IMG/VR virus record: IMGVR_UViG_3300029448_000003
Span: 46,915 to 110,914 of that record
Length of the DNA: 64,000 nt
Direction: 5' to 3' (one strand)
From: a virus
Shown here: piece by piece, positions 43,990-53,309 of the stretch
How positions within the stretch are numbered: position 1 is the stretch's first letter
Layout: each line of letters opens with the position of its first letter
The notes under the pieces: model-generated
Database searches by the model: none
What the model was told of the DNA's origin: nothing
Seen by the model: the letters and a program-made list of their open reading frames with translations, nothing else
Program-made: the position numbers and the translations under genes

Positions 43990-46900
43990 ATGGGAAAAGC
44001 ATCCGATTTATTTAACCAAATGTATTCTTCTGATGAAACGGAAGAAATACAAACAGAAGAAGAAAATATAATACAAGCAGACCCTGCTACAGAAGATGCT
44101 GATGCTATTGAATCGTGGGCACAGGATCAAGAAAGAATGAAAAGTCTAAACACCTACATGGAACAAAGGTATGGAGAAGAAGGGTATAAACAACCTGACG
44201 AATCAAACACGGATTACGTAAAACGTTTTTTAACGCATGCTCGTGGTATTGAAAATAACAGTATGCGTTTAATGCAACAAATAGATTATTTACGAGAAGC
44301 CAATGATGAGCAAAGAATAGCTTTTGGAACTGTGTATGATGAGTATAATAAACTACCTATGTTTGCAGACGGTACAGCAAGAGCAGTTAAAGACACAGTA
44401 ACACAGTTACTTTTTGATCCTATCAATTTATTTAGTTTAGGTGTGGGTAGAATTGCCGCTTCAACTGTTGGTAAAGTAGCTGTAAAAGAAGGATTAAGAA
44501 GATTTATACCTAAAAGTGCTATAGCTAGAGGAGCGTTAGCAGCAGGAGCGTCATCAGGAGTTCAAACTGTAGGGTTTGATGCAGGTTTACAAGAGGTTGA
44601 AAGAAAAGGATATGTAGGTGACGCAAGACCAGATGATAAAGTTGATTTAACAAGATTAGCTATAGCAGGTGGAGTTGGAACAGTATTTGGAGCAGGATTA
44701 GGTGCTGTTGGTTCTATTGGTGCAAGAAAATCGGCACGGCAGGCTGCTATTGAAGGTGCAAAAAGGTCTAAATCTTTAACTGCTACAGCAGACGCTACAG
44801 CAAGTAAAAATGCTAAAGAAGGTTCATTTGATCCTCTTATTGGCAATATAAAATTTGACGAAGGTGTAGATAAAGCTTTAAGAGATTTAAAAGCAAAAGA
44901 AGTTAAAGAAAGAATGGCAAAAGATGTAGACTTTTCTGATGAAGCTATATATAAAGACAAACCTTTTTTACAACCTGAAGTTCTTACATCTTTAAGTGTT
45001 AAAATGACAAAGGTTGTAGAAAACCTTGCTAAAGAAACTAAAGGAACAGATATGGATATACTTAAAAAACATCCTGCTGTTTTTAATGCAAAGGGTCAGC
45101 AAGTTGAGGGTAAAAAAGTTTTTGAGGTAGTAGAAGATGTTATAGCAGAAATTATAACAAAAGATGAAGGTATAGACATAGATGCTTTAGAGCGAGCAAT
45201 AGTTAAAACAGGTATGAAAAAAGAAGAGTTTATAGACTTTTTAGAAGTAGCTAGAGAACAGGGCTATGATATTGGATCATTAATTCGTGTAGGAGCATCT
45301 GAAAGTGCTACTAAACTAGGAGCAGGTGGCGAGCTAGGAAAAATGAGAAAAGTAATGAATGAGCTTGCACCAGAACATAAAGAAAGACTAAATAAACTTT
45401 ATGGAAAACCAGAAGATACATCTAATATTTACTCTAAAACATATGGGTTTATAAGAAAAGCAGACAGAGAACGTAGAGCATTAATGGTAACACAAATAGC
45501 CACAACAGCAAGAAACGTAGCAACAGGAATATCCGTTGTAGGTTTTGAAACGGCTGCTAGTTTAATGGAAGCAAGCATTTATCATTTTGGTAAAAGTTTA
45601 AGAAAAAAACAAACAGATGCTAATTGGTGGAGCAAAAATATTAACCCTGTTAAAGATTATAGGTCTTCCGTATCCGATATAATGAAAGATTCGTTTGGTC
45701 TATTAGGATCAATAGTCAATCAACAAAATAGTGATGAGCTTTCAAGGTTTGTGTTACGGCACAACCCAAAGTTACAAAAAACTCTATTAAGAACTGTACA
45801 AGAAGCAGGTTCAGAAGCAGACTTATCTAGATTTTCAATGTTTTTTAATAGGATAAATCTTGCACAGGATGCTTTTTTTAGAAGAGCTTTTTTTTCTAAC
45901 TCTATAGATAAAAAATTAAGAAGAGCAGGAACAGGAGATTTAGCTAAAAATATTTACACAGCAGATGAATTAAGGATTCTTGATTTAAAAGAAGATGATT
46001 TTGTATCTGGTCTTCAGTATATATTAAAAACAGGAAAAGATGTACCTCTTGATATGCTTAAAAGTAGTGTAGATGACGCTCTTGGCAATACTTTTGCTCT
46101 AATGCCTAAAACAGGACCTGTTCGTAATATTATTAGAGCTATTGAAGGTTTACCGGGTGTACCTGTATTTGGAACAGGAGAGTTTCCGTTTGCTAGATTT
46201 ATGGCTAATGCTCTTGCTTTTCAATTTAGGTTTAGCCCTCTTAACGGTGCTGTTGCATTAACTAATGGTGCAGGATATTTGCTAAGAAAATCACGAGGTA
46301 AAGTAAGAGATGTGGAAGAAGGACAAAGAGCATTAGAAGATTTTGCTAAACGTTTTTCTGAAAGTGTAGTTGGTGGAGCTGCTTTAGCTACAGCAATGTA
46401 CTATAGATCACAAAATCAAGATATACGATGGTATGAAGGTCGTTCTAAAGATGGTAAAACCATAGACCTAAGACCATTTTTTCCTTTAGCTCCTTATTTA
46501 ATTGTTGGTGATTGGGCTGTAAAATGGTCAAAAGGAGAAACAGATAAACTTACAATGATGGGTGATATAACTCAAGGTCTTACAGGTTCTCAGTTTAGAG
46601 CAGGTGCTGCTTCTTATACTTTAAGTAAGTTTTATGAATTGTTTGGTAATCCAGATAGTATTGGATCACAAGAACAAATAGGCGAAATGTTTGGGCAGTA
46701 TATGGGAGAACTTATGGGTGGATACATAACACCAGCAAGAGTTTTAAAAGATGTTGTTGCTACGTTTGATGAAGAATCAGCTATTGTTCGTGATACTAGA
46801 CAAATTGAAGGAGAGGGATTTGAAAGAGGGTTTGACGCATTTTTAAAAACAACTTTCCATAAAAACTTACCTTTCTTAGAAAAAACTTTACCTGAATTAC

Positions 46901-47424
46901 AGTTACCTACTAGAGAAGGTCCTGTGTATAGACAATCGCCTTTCTATGGACAAGCTCTAGGTTTAAGATTTATACAAAAAAGAACACCTGAAGAAAGAGA
47001 ATTAGTACGTTTAGGATTTGAAAACTACGAAATAATGAGAACGACAGGCGATAAAAAAGCTGATGCTATGGTAAAAAAACAACTAGCATCTTTAATATCT
47101 ACAAGAATTAAACCTATTATAGATAGTACAACATACAAAAAATTTAACGAAAATCAAAAACAAATATACATGAATAATGTTTTAATTCAATTTAGATCGG
47201 AAGCAAAAGACTTTGCAAAAACTGTTGCTGATGCTGAAAGAGGAATAGATGAAACATACACACCTTTTGATAGAGTAGAATATTTAAAACTAAAAAAATC
47301 TACAAAGAAATTAGTAGAAGATTATTTTGAAAAGAACTTTGAAGGAAAATCTGTAGCAGAAACAGGACAATACAAATTAGCAAAAAAAGTAGGGTTAATG
47401 CTACAGAAAGTATATAAACCTTAA
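43990..47424 (+). CDS. Large internal virion protein, 1144 aa
   Basis: This is the last gene of the rightward block and the largest protein in the window. An acidic N-terminus is followed by several hydrophobic amphipathic stretches (residues about 130-165 and 180-260, rich in Gly/Ala, for example LAIAGGVGTVFGAGLGAVGS). These suit insertion into the host membrane during DNA ejection. I see no transglycosylase motif as in T7 gp16. It ends base to base against the convergent mazG-like gene. Confidence 0.65.
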   Translation: MGKASDLFNQMYSSDETEEIQTEEENIIQADPATEDADAIESWAQDQERMKSLNTYMEQRYGEEGYKQPDESNTDYVKRFLTHARGIENNSMRLMQQIDYLREANDEQRIAFGTVYDEYNKLPMFADGTARAVKDTVTQLLFDPINLFSLGVGRIAASTVGKVAVKEGLRRFIPKSAIARGALAAGASSGVQTVGFDAGLQEVERKGYVGDARPDDKVDLTRLAIAGGVGTVFGAGLGAVGSIGARKSARQAAIEGAKRSKSLTATADATASKNAKEGSFDPLIGNIKFDEGVDKALRDLKAKEVKERMAKDVDFSDEAIYKDKPFLQPEVLTSLSVKMTKVVENLAKETKGTDMDILKKHPAVFNAKGQQVEGKKVFEVVEDVIAEIITKDEGIDIDALERAIVKTGMKKEEFIDFLEVAREQGYDIGSLIRVGASESATKLGAGGELGKMRKVMNELAPEHKERLNKLYGKPEDTSNIYSKTYGFIRKADRERRALMVTQIATTARNVATGISVVGFETAASLMEASIYHFGKSLRKKQTDANWWSKNINPVKDYRSSVSDIMKDSFGLLGSIVNQQNSDELSRFVLRHNPKLQKTLLRTVQEAGSEADLSRFSMFFNRINLAQDAFFRRAFFSNSIDKKLRRAGTGDLAKNIYTADELRILDLKEDDFVSGLQYILKTGKDVPLDMLKSSVDDALGNTFALMPKTGPVRNIIRAIEGLPGVPVFGTGEFPFARFMANALAFQFRFSPLNGAVALTNGAGYLLRKSRGKVRDVEEGQRALEDFAKRFSESVVGGAALATAMYYRSQNQDIRWYEGRSKDGKTIDLRPFFPLAPYLIVGDWAVKWSKGETDKLTMMGDITQGLTGSQFRAGAASYTLSKFYELFGNPDSIGSQEQIGEMFGQYMGELMGGYITPARVLKDVVATFDEESAIVRDTRQIEGEGFERGFDAFLKTTFHKNLPFLEKTLPELQLPTREGPVYRQSPFYGQALGLRFIQKRTPEERELVRLGFENYEIMRTTGDKKADAMVKKQLASLISTRIKPIIDSTTYKKFNENQKQIYMNNVLIQFRSEAKDFAKTVADAERGIDETYTPFDRVEYLKLKKSTKKLVEDYFEKNFEGKSVAETGQYKLAKKVGLMLQKVYKP

Positions 47425-47820
47425 TTATCTAGTATCGCCACTACCACCTAACACTCCTCGTGACTTTCTAGATTGTAATTTATCTAAATTGTTTTCCATA
47501 ATCTGCCCAAGATTAACTTGAAAATAATCAGATAACATAGCACAATACCAAAGTACATCACCTATCTCACTAGCTATGTCATTACTAAAGTGCATATAGT
47601 CAGCTTGTTGCGTTCCTGCAACTTTATTATCCCTTATTATTTTTTTTACCTTGTTAGCGACTTCACCTGCTTCACCTACCAACCCTAAAGAAAGATACTC
47701 TAGGGCTGTGTTAGCAGGAAATATTGCAGTTGTTTTTGCCTTCTCTTGATATTCAGTTGCTGTTATCATACTTTTATTTTTAGTGTCCATGAATTTCTTT
47801 ACCTCTTCTTCTAGTTTCAT
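47425..47820 (-). CDS. mazG: MazG-like nucleotide pyrophosphohydrolase
   Basis: This 131-residue protein shows the MazG helical-bundle signature: GLVGEAGEVANKVKK (about residues 48-62) with acidic residues for metal, and EIGDVLWYCAMLS (about 85-97). It would hydrolyse non-canonical or excess NTPs or dNTPs; in marine phages it has also been linked to ppGpp levels. It is the last gene of the leftward nucleotide/replication operon. The first Met of the frame is used; an internal Met (ATEYQ context) is possible. Confidence 0.85.
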   Translation of the reverse strand: MKLEEEVKKFMDTKNKSMITATEYQEKAKTTAIFPANTALEYLSLGLVGEAGEVANKVKKIIRDNKVAGTQQADYMHFSNDIASEIGDVLWYCAMLSDYFQVNLGQIMENNLDKLQSRKSRGVLGGSGDTR

Positions 47821-48028
47821 AATATTTTATCCTTTTTACATTTTCAAAATAGGCAGAGTTAAAACCTCTTTGCCATTCACGATGTTGCATAGTGTTAGGG
47901 TGAAAGGGGGATTTTAAATATCCCCTCTTAAAACTATTGTATCCTTTATTATATTGTATAATAAGGGGTGCATCATATTTTTTAAGACTATTCTTTCTTT
48001 TCACTTGTAACCTCTTTCTGATTGTCAT
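47780..48028 (-). CDS. Rmf/CrpP-like small basic protein, 82 aa
   Basis: The start is chosen at MTIRKRLQVKRKNSLKKYDA. The core GYNSFKRGYLKSPFHPNTMQ, then HREWQRGFNSAY, fits the pattern G-x4-RG-x(n)-P-[FY]-x(n)-W-x2-G-[FW]-x2-A of ribosome modulation factor and CrpP. Such a protein could bind ribosomes or nucleotides. It overlaps the mazG frame by 41 bases and the upstream gene by 41 bases. The family call is tentative. Confidence 0.5.
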   Translation of the reverse strand: MTIRKRLQVKRKNSLKKYDAPLIIQYNKGYNSFKRGYLKSPFHPNTMQHREWQRGFNSAYFENVKRIKYYETRRRGKEIHGH

Positions 48029-48239
48029 TGTTTTCTTTTCGCTCAAAAAATTTAACAAGTACTTCAACTTTATCATTATAGTCTGCAATCTTACCAAGTT
48101 CTTCTTCTATAGAAGCCTGAATATCTTGATGCTCTCCTATACCTGTAGGATTAGTTAATAAAACTTCTACGTTTGATATATGTTTGTTAATTAAGCCAAT
48201 ATAGTAAGCTTTTGCTCCTCGTAATAGTATTTCTCTCAA
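47988..48239 (-). CDS. Conserved small phage protein, 83 aa
   Basis: The protein begins MREILLRGAKAYYIGLINKH, followed by NVEVLLTNPTGIGEHQDI and DYNDKVEVLVKFF. This pattern is common in cyanophages and pelagiphages near nucleotide metabolism genes, function unknown. It is helical with an acidic/basic tail that overlaps the next gene. GGAG with suitable spacing lies upstream of the ATG. Confidence 0.7.
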   Translation of the reverse strand: MREILLRGAKAYYIGLINKHISNVEVLLTNPTGIGEHQDIQASIEEELGKIADYNDKVEVLVKFFERKENNDNQKEVTSEKKE

Positions 48240-48285
48240 TTTTCTTCTCCTTTCAAAAATTTATCTTTATATAAAGACCGTCAGA

Positions 48286-48321
48286 GGGGTAGAACTACCT
48301 GCTCGTATGCAATACTACCCC
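48286..48321. promoter_or_regulatory. Intergenic hairpin after the RNR gene
   Basis: GGGGTAG (48286-48292) pairs with CTACCCC (48315-48321). An alternative, exclusive pairing GGTAG-AA-CTACC (48288-48299) uses the same left arm. It sits between the RNR stop and the next start in the leftward direction. There is no following T-run, so messenger processing or attenuation is as likely as termination. Confidence 0.35.
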
Positions 48322-48331
48322 AAAATATACT

Positions 48332-50245
48332 CTATAAGTCTACAACCTCGCAAACCCCTGCAGAACAAGCAAGCTCTTTATTGCCCTTAGTTGTGTCCTC
48401 TTTTTCGTACTTTGACAGATTTTCCCATCTAATTTGTGGAATCTTCTCAAATTCGTTATATGCTTTTTGAGAAATCTCCTGATAGGGTGCTTGAGCATAG
48501 GTATGTTCACTATGGGGAAGAAAACTGATGCCTGAAATATCATCAAATTTATCATACACCCATGCTCCTACCTTCATCCACTCTTCTTCACGAACAGTAA
48601 CTGTGATAGAAGGTTTGTGTTCACACCAATGCTCTTGATATTTAAGCCATAATTCTAATTGTTCTATGGCTGTCATATCATTCCTTGTAACAGCATTTTT
48701 AGGACTCTCCATTGGAAAGCTAAAAACTGTTGTATCGTTTGGTTTTGTAATATCAGGTTCATTTGGAACACCTTCATCTTTCATTAATTGTGTTAGTGGG
48801 TCTTTGTTATCAGCACGAACAGTACGAATATAATACTTGCTATGTCGAGGGTGAATACCACTCGCACTATCCACAAGTTGTGAAACTGTTCCACTAGGTT
48901 TAACACAAGTAATGGCAGTTGATTGGTTAATCCCAAACTTCTCTGACCATATTTTATTTGTTTCAATAGCATGCTCCTTTAATTCTGTTAATAGTTTTTC
49001 TATATCACCTTTAGAACCATTTGTCAAGCTATTATCCATAATACCTGTAAGAGAAACACCTAATAGACTTTCTTCTTTTGTATTATGTTGCCATATCTTA
49101 CGTAAGTATTTAAAATCCGTAAGTGTAGCTTGATAAGTTCCTAGAATAGTAGCTATCTCTACTTTACTTTTTAAAGTATTTAAAGTGTCATTACTACGTA
49201 CTACAACTTCTGTTAAGTTACAGAATTGATAAGGTCTAAGAATAATTTCGCTACAAGGGTTACAGCCAAAAGAATGATTAGTATCTCGTCTACCATTTTT
49301 ACCTGCTTGTTTTATAGCAGACTTACGATTAAAGATACCACGTTCTCCTGACTTACTTTCTACTAAGGATAACCATTCACGCATAAATGTTTCCATTTCA
49401 GGTTTATTATAGTAGGCTACACTATTGTTAGACAAAGCTCTATGTCCTTCTGTTTCCCACCAATTACCTGACTTTGCGTGTCGCATTTGGTCATCGCTTA
49501 GATTTGAAAGGCTGATGAGAGCAGATCGCCTTACCCCACCAACGACTACTACTTCACCAACCTTACACATTATGTCGTGACATTCTATAGGGTAGAGTTT
49601 TCTACCTGCTGCATTTTTAAATGTCGCAACACAAAACCGATATAAATCTAATAATGGTGCAGGTCCAGATGCCCTTCCACCAAATGTTTTTAATTTAGCA
49701 CCTGCAGGTCTAACACCTTCTGTGTCTAGCTCTGGAATTTGACCTACATATAGCATAGCTATAAGCTCACGTAATGCTTTTGCCCAACCTGATCTAGAAT
49801 CACCTACACGTATAAGAGTTGTGCTATCTTCAAAGTGTTCATTTACAACAGGAAGTTTATCAACGAACTCTCTTTCAACTGAAAAGCCTACACCTGTTCC
49901 ACACATAAGAATGTACATAGCTTCATCAAAAGCACGAGGACTATCTACAGGAAGGTACGAGCAATTGTAACCTGCTACATTACAAACATCTAATGCTTTA
50001 CCTGAAGTCATTAGAGCTCTCATAGATGGCATTACATCTAAATTAACAATAGCATTTTGCAACCTATCTCTTAATTCATAAAAAACAACTTCATCAAATT
50101 TAATAGAGTTATGCTGTTTAGTCAAATGGTTTTCCATGTAATTTAAATACCTGTCAACTGTTTCTTCCCATGTTTCCCTTCTATTTTCGTTGTCAAGCCA
50201 ACGTGCATAACGTGACGTAGCTATAAAATTTTGGTAGTTATTCAT
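48332..50245 (-). CDS. Class II ribonucleoside-triphosphate reductase (B12-dependent)
   Basis: This 637-residue enzyme makes dNTPs for phage replication. Visible features are the start segment RYARWLDNENRRETWEETVD, NVAGYNCSYLPVDSPRAFDE, MCGTGVGFSVE, VVGGVRRSALISLSN, the active-site loop NPCSEIILRP with the radical Cys, SLTGIMDN and the redox C-terminus CSAGVCEVVDL. The size and single-chain form fit the monomeric adenosylcobalamin-dependent class found in many marine podoviruses. No separate small subunit is encoded nearby, as expected. The host must supply cobalamin. Confidence 0.93.
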   Translation of the reverse strand: MNNYQNFIATSRYARWLDNENRRETWEETVDRYLNYMENHLTKQHNSIKFDEVVFYELRDRLQNAIVNLDVMPSMRALMTSGKALDVCNVAGYNCSYLPVDSPRAFDEAMYILMCGTGVGFSVEREFVDKLPVVNEHFEDSTTLIRVGDSRSGWAKALRELIAMLYVGQIPELDTEGVRPAGAKLKTFGGRASGPAPLLDLYRFCVATFKNAAGRKLYPIECHDIMCKVGEVVVVGGVRRSALISLSNLSDDQMRHAKSGNWWETEGHRALSNNSVAYYNKPEMETFMREWLSLVESKSGERGIFNRKSAIKQAGKNGRRDTNHSFGCNPCSEIILRPYQFCNLTEVVVRSNDTLNTLKSKVEIATILGTYQATLTDFKYLRKIWQHNTKEESLLGVSLTGIMDNSLTNGSKGDIEKLLTELKEHAIETNKIWSEKFGINQSTAITCVKPSGTVSQLVDSASGIHPRHSKYYIRTVRADNKDPLTQLMKDEGVPNEPDITKPNDTTVFSFPMESPKNAVTRNDMTAIEQLELWLKYQEHWCEHKPSITVTVREEEWMKVGAWVYDKFDDISGISFLPHSEHTYAQAPYQEISQKAYNEFEKIPQIRWENLSKYEKEDTTKGNKELACSAGVCEVVDL

Positions 50246-50426
50246 TATGTTCTATCCTTTCTTGTTGTGTTACTTTAAGTGTCTTTATTGTAATACCTTC
50301 AATCTCGTGAAAGTACTCTCGTACAGCATCTTCTAATTCTTCTATTATAATTCCATCAGAAGGCATGGTATATTCTTCCGGGTCAACGGAAATGCCTATA
50401 AAAATTTTAGCTTTTATTTGTGTCAT
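50238..50426 (-). CDS. Small conserved protein upstream of RNR, 62 aa
   Basis: The protein begins MTQIKAKIFIGISVDPEEYT, with a strand, then an acidic helix (ELEDAVREYFHEIEGI) and a final strand IKTLKVTQQ. It resembles small cyanophage proteins of unknown role next to RNR. It overlaps the RNR start by 8 bases and the upstream gene by 20 bases. Confidence 0.6.
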   Translation of the reverse strand: MTQIKAKIFIGISVDPEEYTMPSDGIIIEELEDAVREYFHEIEGITIKTLKVTQQERIEHNE

Positions 50427-50718
50427 TCCTAATCTCTATTAACTTATCTAAATACCAACGTGCTTTTTTTAAATCCTGTATACCTTCTTTATATCTGTAT
50501 CTCCATATGTATTTCATTATATTTCCTTGAAGGTAATATTCAAAACCTGTGTCTGTTACAGCTTCAATAGCATCAATACACTCAATACCTTTTTGGTTAT
50601 AATGTGGTGGATGATTTACCATATCAGATTCTTCTGATGTAAACTCGTCACTAAACGTATAGCCTTCACCATAACCTCTTTCAAAATCTATTTTTTCTTT
50701 CATTGTTGGTTCACTCAT
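50407..50718 (-). CDS. DUF3310 protein
   Basis: Residues about 33-95 contain VNHPPHYNQKGIECIDAIEA, FEYYLQGNIMKYIWRYRYKE, then DLKKARWYLDKL, the hallmark of DUF3310, a small helical domain widespread in phages, sometimes labelled nucleotide kinase without proof. The N-terminal 30 residues are variable and acidic. It lies in the nucleotide metabolism operon. Confidence 0.85.
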   Translation of the reverse strand: MSEPTMKEKIDFERGYGEGYTFSDEFTSEESDMVNHPPHYNQKGIECIDAIEAVTDTGFEYYLQGNIMKYIWRYRYKEGIQDLKKARWYLDKLIEIRNDTNKS

Positions 50719-51071
50719 TATGCATTTCCTTTCGTTTTTGTTAAAAGACCAAGTTGTATGACATTACCATCTTTACCTACAACGGTCAACCCTTCTTTTG
50801 ATTTTTTTTCCTTATCATAATCTTCCATATAATTTCTTGCAAAATCATCTAAATCTTCCATTAAATCTTTATCTATTTCCATCATTGGAATAACACTTGT
50901 CATCATACGACACAGATGCCATATCTCCATTTTTTCTTTTTCGTTTAAAGTGTTTTGTTCTGAAAAAACTATGTTTATAGCAATCTGCCCTGTCCAACTA
51001 CCTTTTTTAATTTCAGGTCTTATCTGTATAAAAAAATCATTTAAACTTCTTTTTGTCATATCCGTTTTCAT
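50718..51071 (-). CDS. Conserved hypothetical protein, 117 aa
   Basis: The protein has FFIQIRPEIKKGSWTGQIAI, then a helical stretch LNEKEKMEIWHLCRMMTSVI and a basic end. A similar protein is encoded between the endonuclease I and DUF3310 genes in T7-like cyanophages; no function is known. It overlaps the endonuclease gene by 4 bases. A second Met five codons in is an alternative start. Confidence 0.65.
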   Translation of the reverse strand: MKTDMTKRSLNDFFIQIRPEIKKGSWTGQIAINIVFSEQNTLNEKEKMEIWHLCRMMTSVIPMMEIDKDLMEDLDDFARNYMEDYDKEKKSKEGLTVVGKDGNVIQLGLLTKTKGNA

Positions 51072-51520
51072 TTCTTTTTCCTTCCCTTAAACAGTATGAA
51101 AGCATCAGGCAAATTTATTTTCTTCTTTTCCTTTAGCCAATCCTCTGGAATTATTCTATCATAATATCTAAAACCATACTTGATGCACCACTCTGCATAA
51201 GAAGACTTTGCTCCCTTTCTTAATTTAGCCTTACTATTTGTAAAAACAAAACGTATATCTAATTTAGGATGTTGTTTCTTTATGCACAAATGCTTTCTTC
51301 TATCTGAAGCTATGAAACGACCTTTTGTTTCTATTATAATACCATTCTGTAATACAAAATCAGGAGTATAGGTGCGATAAGCAAGGTCTTCCCACTCTAT
51401 CTTTACCTTTTCATACTTAAATTTTATTTTGTGTTCAACAAGATAATTGGCAATACTATCTTCCAAACCACTCCTATACCCATTTTTACGTGCTATTTGG
51501 GAAGCACTATAAGCTGACAT
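51068..51520 (-). CDS. T7-type endonuclease I (Holliday junction resolvase)
   Basis: The 150-residue protein matches T7 gp3. Catalytic residues align: Glu20 (SGLEDSIANYL), Asp54 (YTPDFVL), Glu64 and Lys66 (IIETKGRF). It cleaves branched DNA, resolves replication and recombination intermediates, and in T7-like phages helps degrade host DNA for nucleotide recycling. It sits next to the exonuclease as in related phages. Length equals the family norm. Confidence 0.92.
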   Translation of the reverse strand: MSAYSASQIARKNGYRSGLEDSIANYLVEHKIKFKYEKVKIEWEDLAYRTYTPDFVLQNGIIIETKGRFIASDRRKHLCIKKQHPKLDIRFVFTNSKAKLRKGAKSSYAEWCIKYGFRYYDRIIPEDWLKEKKKINLPDAFILFKGRKKK

Positions 51521-51522
51521 TT

Positions 51523-52380
51523 TTATGCTTCCTGTTTTAGTTCTACGTATGCTGTCATTCTAGGTTCTCTAGCCTTAGACATAACAGCAGGTTTTTCTGT
51601 TAACGTAGACCAACACGTATACCGAAAATCACAGAAAGTACAATTCTTATTTAAAATAGTATTTCCTGTAGGTTTTCCCCTAAACGTTTCTTGTTCAGGT
51701 TCAAAACATCTTTCAAACTTATTTTTCTTTAGACGTTTTGCTACATCTTTTAACTTAGTAACTTCTTTTTCTATGTCAAGGTCTTCAGCAGAAATATATT
51801 TAAAGTCTGCATTATTTTTATTTATAACCCACCAACCACCTGCTTTTGTGTTGGAAGCTTTTGCATAACCTGCTAGTTGACCTACATAACCAAAAGGGTC
51901 ACTTTCTTTTACTGTATCAAAAGATTGAAACTTATTTGTATAAGACCACGAGGAAGCTGACTTAATATCTGCAACATGACCATCAGAAACTAAATCATAT
52001 GTGCCTTTAATTTTATCCTTGCCTAAAGATAACACTACTTCCTCACTATCTTCGTACTCTACTTTCGCTTCTTTTAATATACCTTTGAATATAGCTTCGA
52101 CAATATCACCAAACATCATGGTCATTATAAATTTTGTTGGTGGCTTCATCTTTTTTTCAGGTTTATTTTTTTCAAACCAAAGTTGGCAATAAGGTCTACC
52201 TATATTAGACATTCTTAATCTAAAAGGTTCTTTACCTTTTTTCTTATTAAATTGATTTTTTAAAGAAGTACGTATGTGTGACACAACCATTTCGATTGTG
52301 TCATCACTCATATTTGCATCGCCACTAATAACTTTACCTAGATAGCTATGTATTTGTAGTTCTGCTCTAGAAGAAACCAT
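51523..52380 (-). CDS. Cas4/RecB-like PD-(D/E)XK exonuclease
   Basis: This 285-residue nuclease has GTYDLVSDG (Asp129), VADIKSASSW (Asp138 and Lys140) and QLAGYAKA (about 168-175), the RecB-type catalytic set. Four Cys, Cys65 (PYCQLW) and Cys247, Cys250 and Cys256 (CTFCDFRYTC), have the spacing of the iron-sulphur cluster in Cas4/AddB-type nucleases. It probably acts as the 5'-3' exonuclease of the replication/recombination module in place of T7 gp6. Confidence 0.88.
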   Translation of the reverse strand: MVSSRAELQIHSYLGKVISGDANMSDDTIEMVVSHIRTSLKNQFNKKKGKEPFRLRMSNIGRPYCQLWFEKNKPEKKMKPPTKFIMTMMFGDIVEAIFKGILKEAKVEYEDSEEVVLSLGKDKIKGTYDLVSDGHVADIKSASSWSYTNKFQSFDTVKESDPFGYVGQLAGYAKASNTKAGGWWVINKNNADFKYISAEDLDIEKEVTKLKDVAKRLKKNKFERCFEPEQETFRGKPTGNTILNKNCTFCDFRYTCWSTLTEKPAVMSKAREPRMTAYVELKQEA

Positions 52381-53273
52381 TAATCTACACTCACAAATTG
52401 TTCAACAAGCTGTGCATCTTCACCATTAATTTCTTGATCTGCTTCTTCAGCTTTCTTTGAAAATTCATTGAATACCCATACATTATAGTTTTTGATCCAT
52501 TGCATAAAATCATCAAATAATGCATGGTCAGAATCTTCTATTTCTACTGTGTCTTTTACTAAGTCTACAGTAGGTAGATAAAAAGAGCTACCATTATTAA
52601 GTTTACGTTCTACTGTTTCTAATTTTATATTGTGCTGTATAGGAAGATGTTTCCAACTACCTACCTTAGAAATAGGTTCACCCATAATCTTAAAAGCATC
52701 CCTGTTATCTATTTCCCATATAAACGGAACGTCTTTAGGATAATCTTTAACAGCATCACCATTACTATCTACAGGAGAATCTAGGTTTAACATACCAAAA
52801 ATAGTACGTACTCTCTTTATACCTTTGATTTTCTGTTTCATAGGTTCAGGTAAAGCATCAAAGTCTTTTATATACCCTGCAGGTTTGCCACAATTAAATC
52901 CACCCATAGTATCTTTTAGGTCTAGGTTTAGATTTTCTGACATCACCGTTTTTATGTAATATCCATTCTCGTGTTCAGGTTTTACATATTTCTTATACAT
53001 AAAACGTTGTACAAAAGGGCGAATGGATACCTTATCGGCATAGTACACTTTCTCTGCTGCCAAATCATCAAACTTATAAACACCACCACTAACTAAAGCG
53101 GCCTGTGTTTTTTTGCCCTTTACTTCAACCTCTCCCATAATAGGAGAGTGTTGTATTTTTAGTCTACCTAAAGTAGACGATTGCTTTTTTTCTCCAACAT
53201 CTGCACCCATGCCCATAAGTTTAGACATGTTTTCATAGTTATTGGTATCTATTCTGCTTATTTCTGTATTCAT
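52380..53273 (-). CDS. Candidate single-stranded DNA-binding protein, 297 aa
   Basis: The protein has an extended N-terminus, then strands in TLGRLKIQHSPIMGEVEVKG and SGGVYKFDD, and an acidic C-terminal tail (KKAEEADQEINGEDAQLVEQ). Position between exonuclease and DNA polymerase and the acidic tail fit a phage SSB such as T7 gp2.5 or a functional analogue, but the sequence has no recognised OB-fold signature. The function is inference from location. Confidence 0.55.
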   Translation of the reverse strand: MNTEISRIDTNNYENMSKLMGMGADVGEKKQSSTLGRLKIQHSPIMGEVEVKGKKTQAALVSGGVYKFDDLAAEKVYYADKVSIRPFVQRFMYKKYVKPEHENGYYIKTVMSENLNLDLKDTMGGFNCGKPAGYIKDFDALPEPMKQKIKGIKRVRTIFGMLNLDSPVDSNGDAVKDYPKDVPFIWEIDNRDAFKIMGEPISKVGSWKHLPIQHNIKLETVERKLNNGSSFYLPTVDLVKDTVEIEDSDHALFDDFMQWIKNYNVWVFNEFSKKAEEADQEINGEDAQLVEQFVSVD

Positions 53274-53309
53274 GTTTTTTAAACTCCTTTCAAAAGTTTT
53301 ACAGTTATA

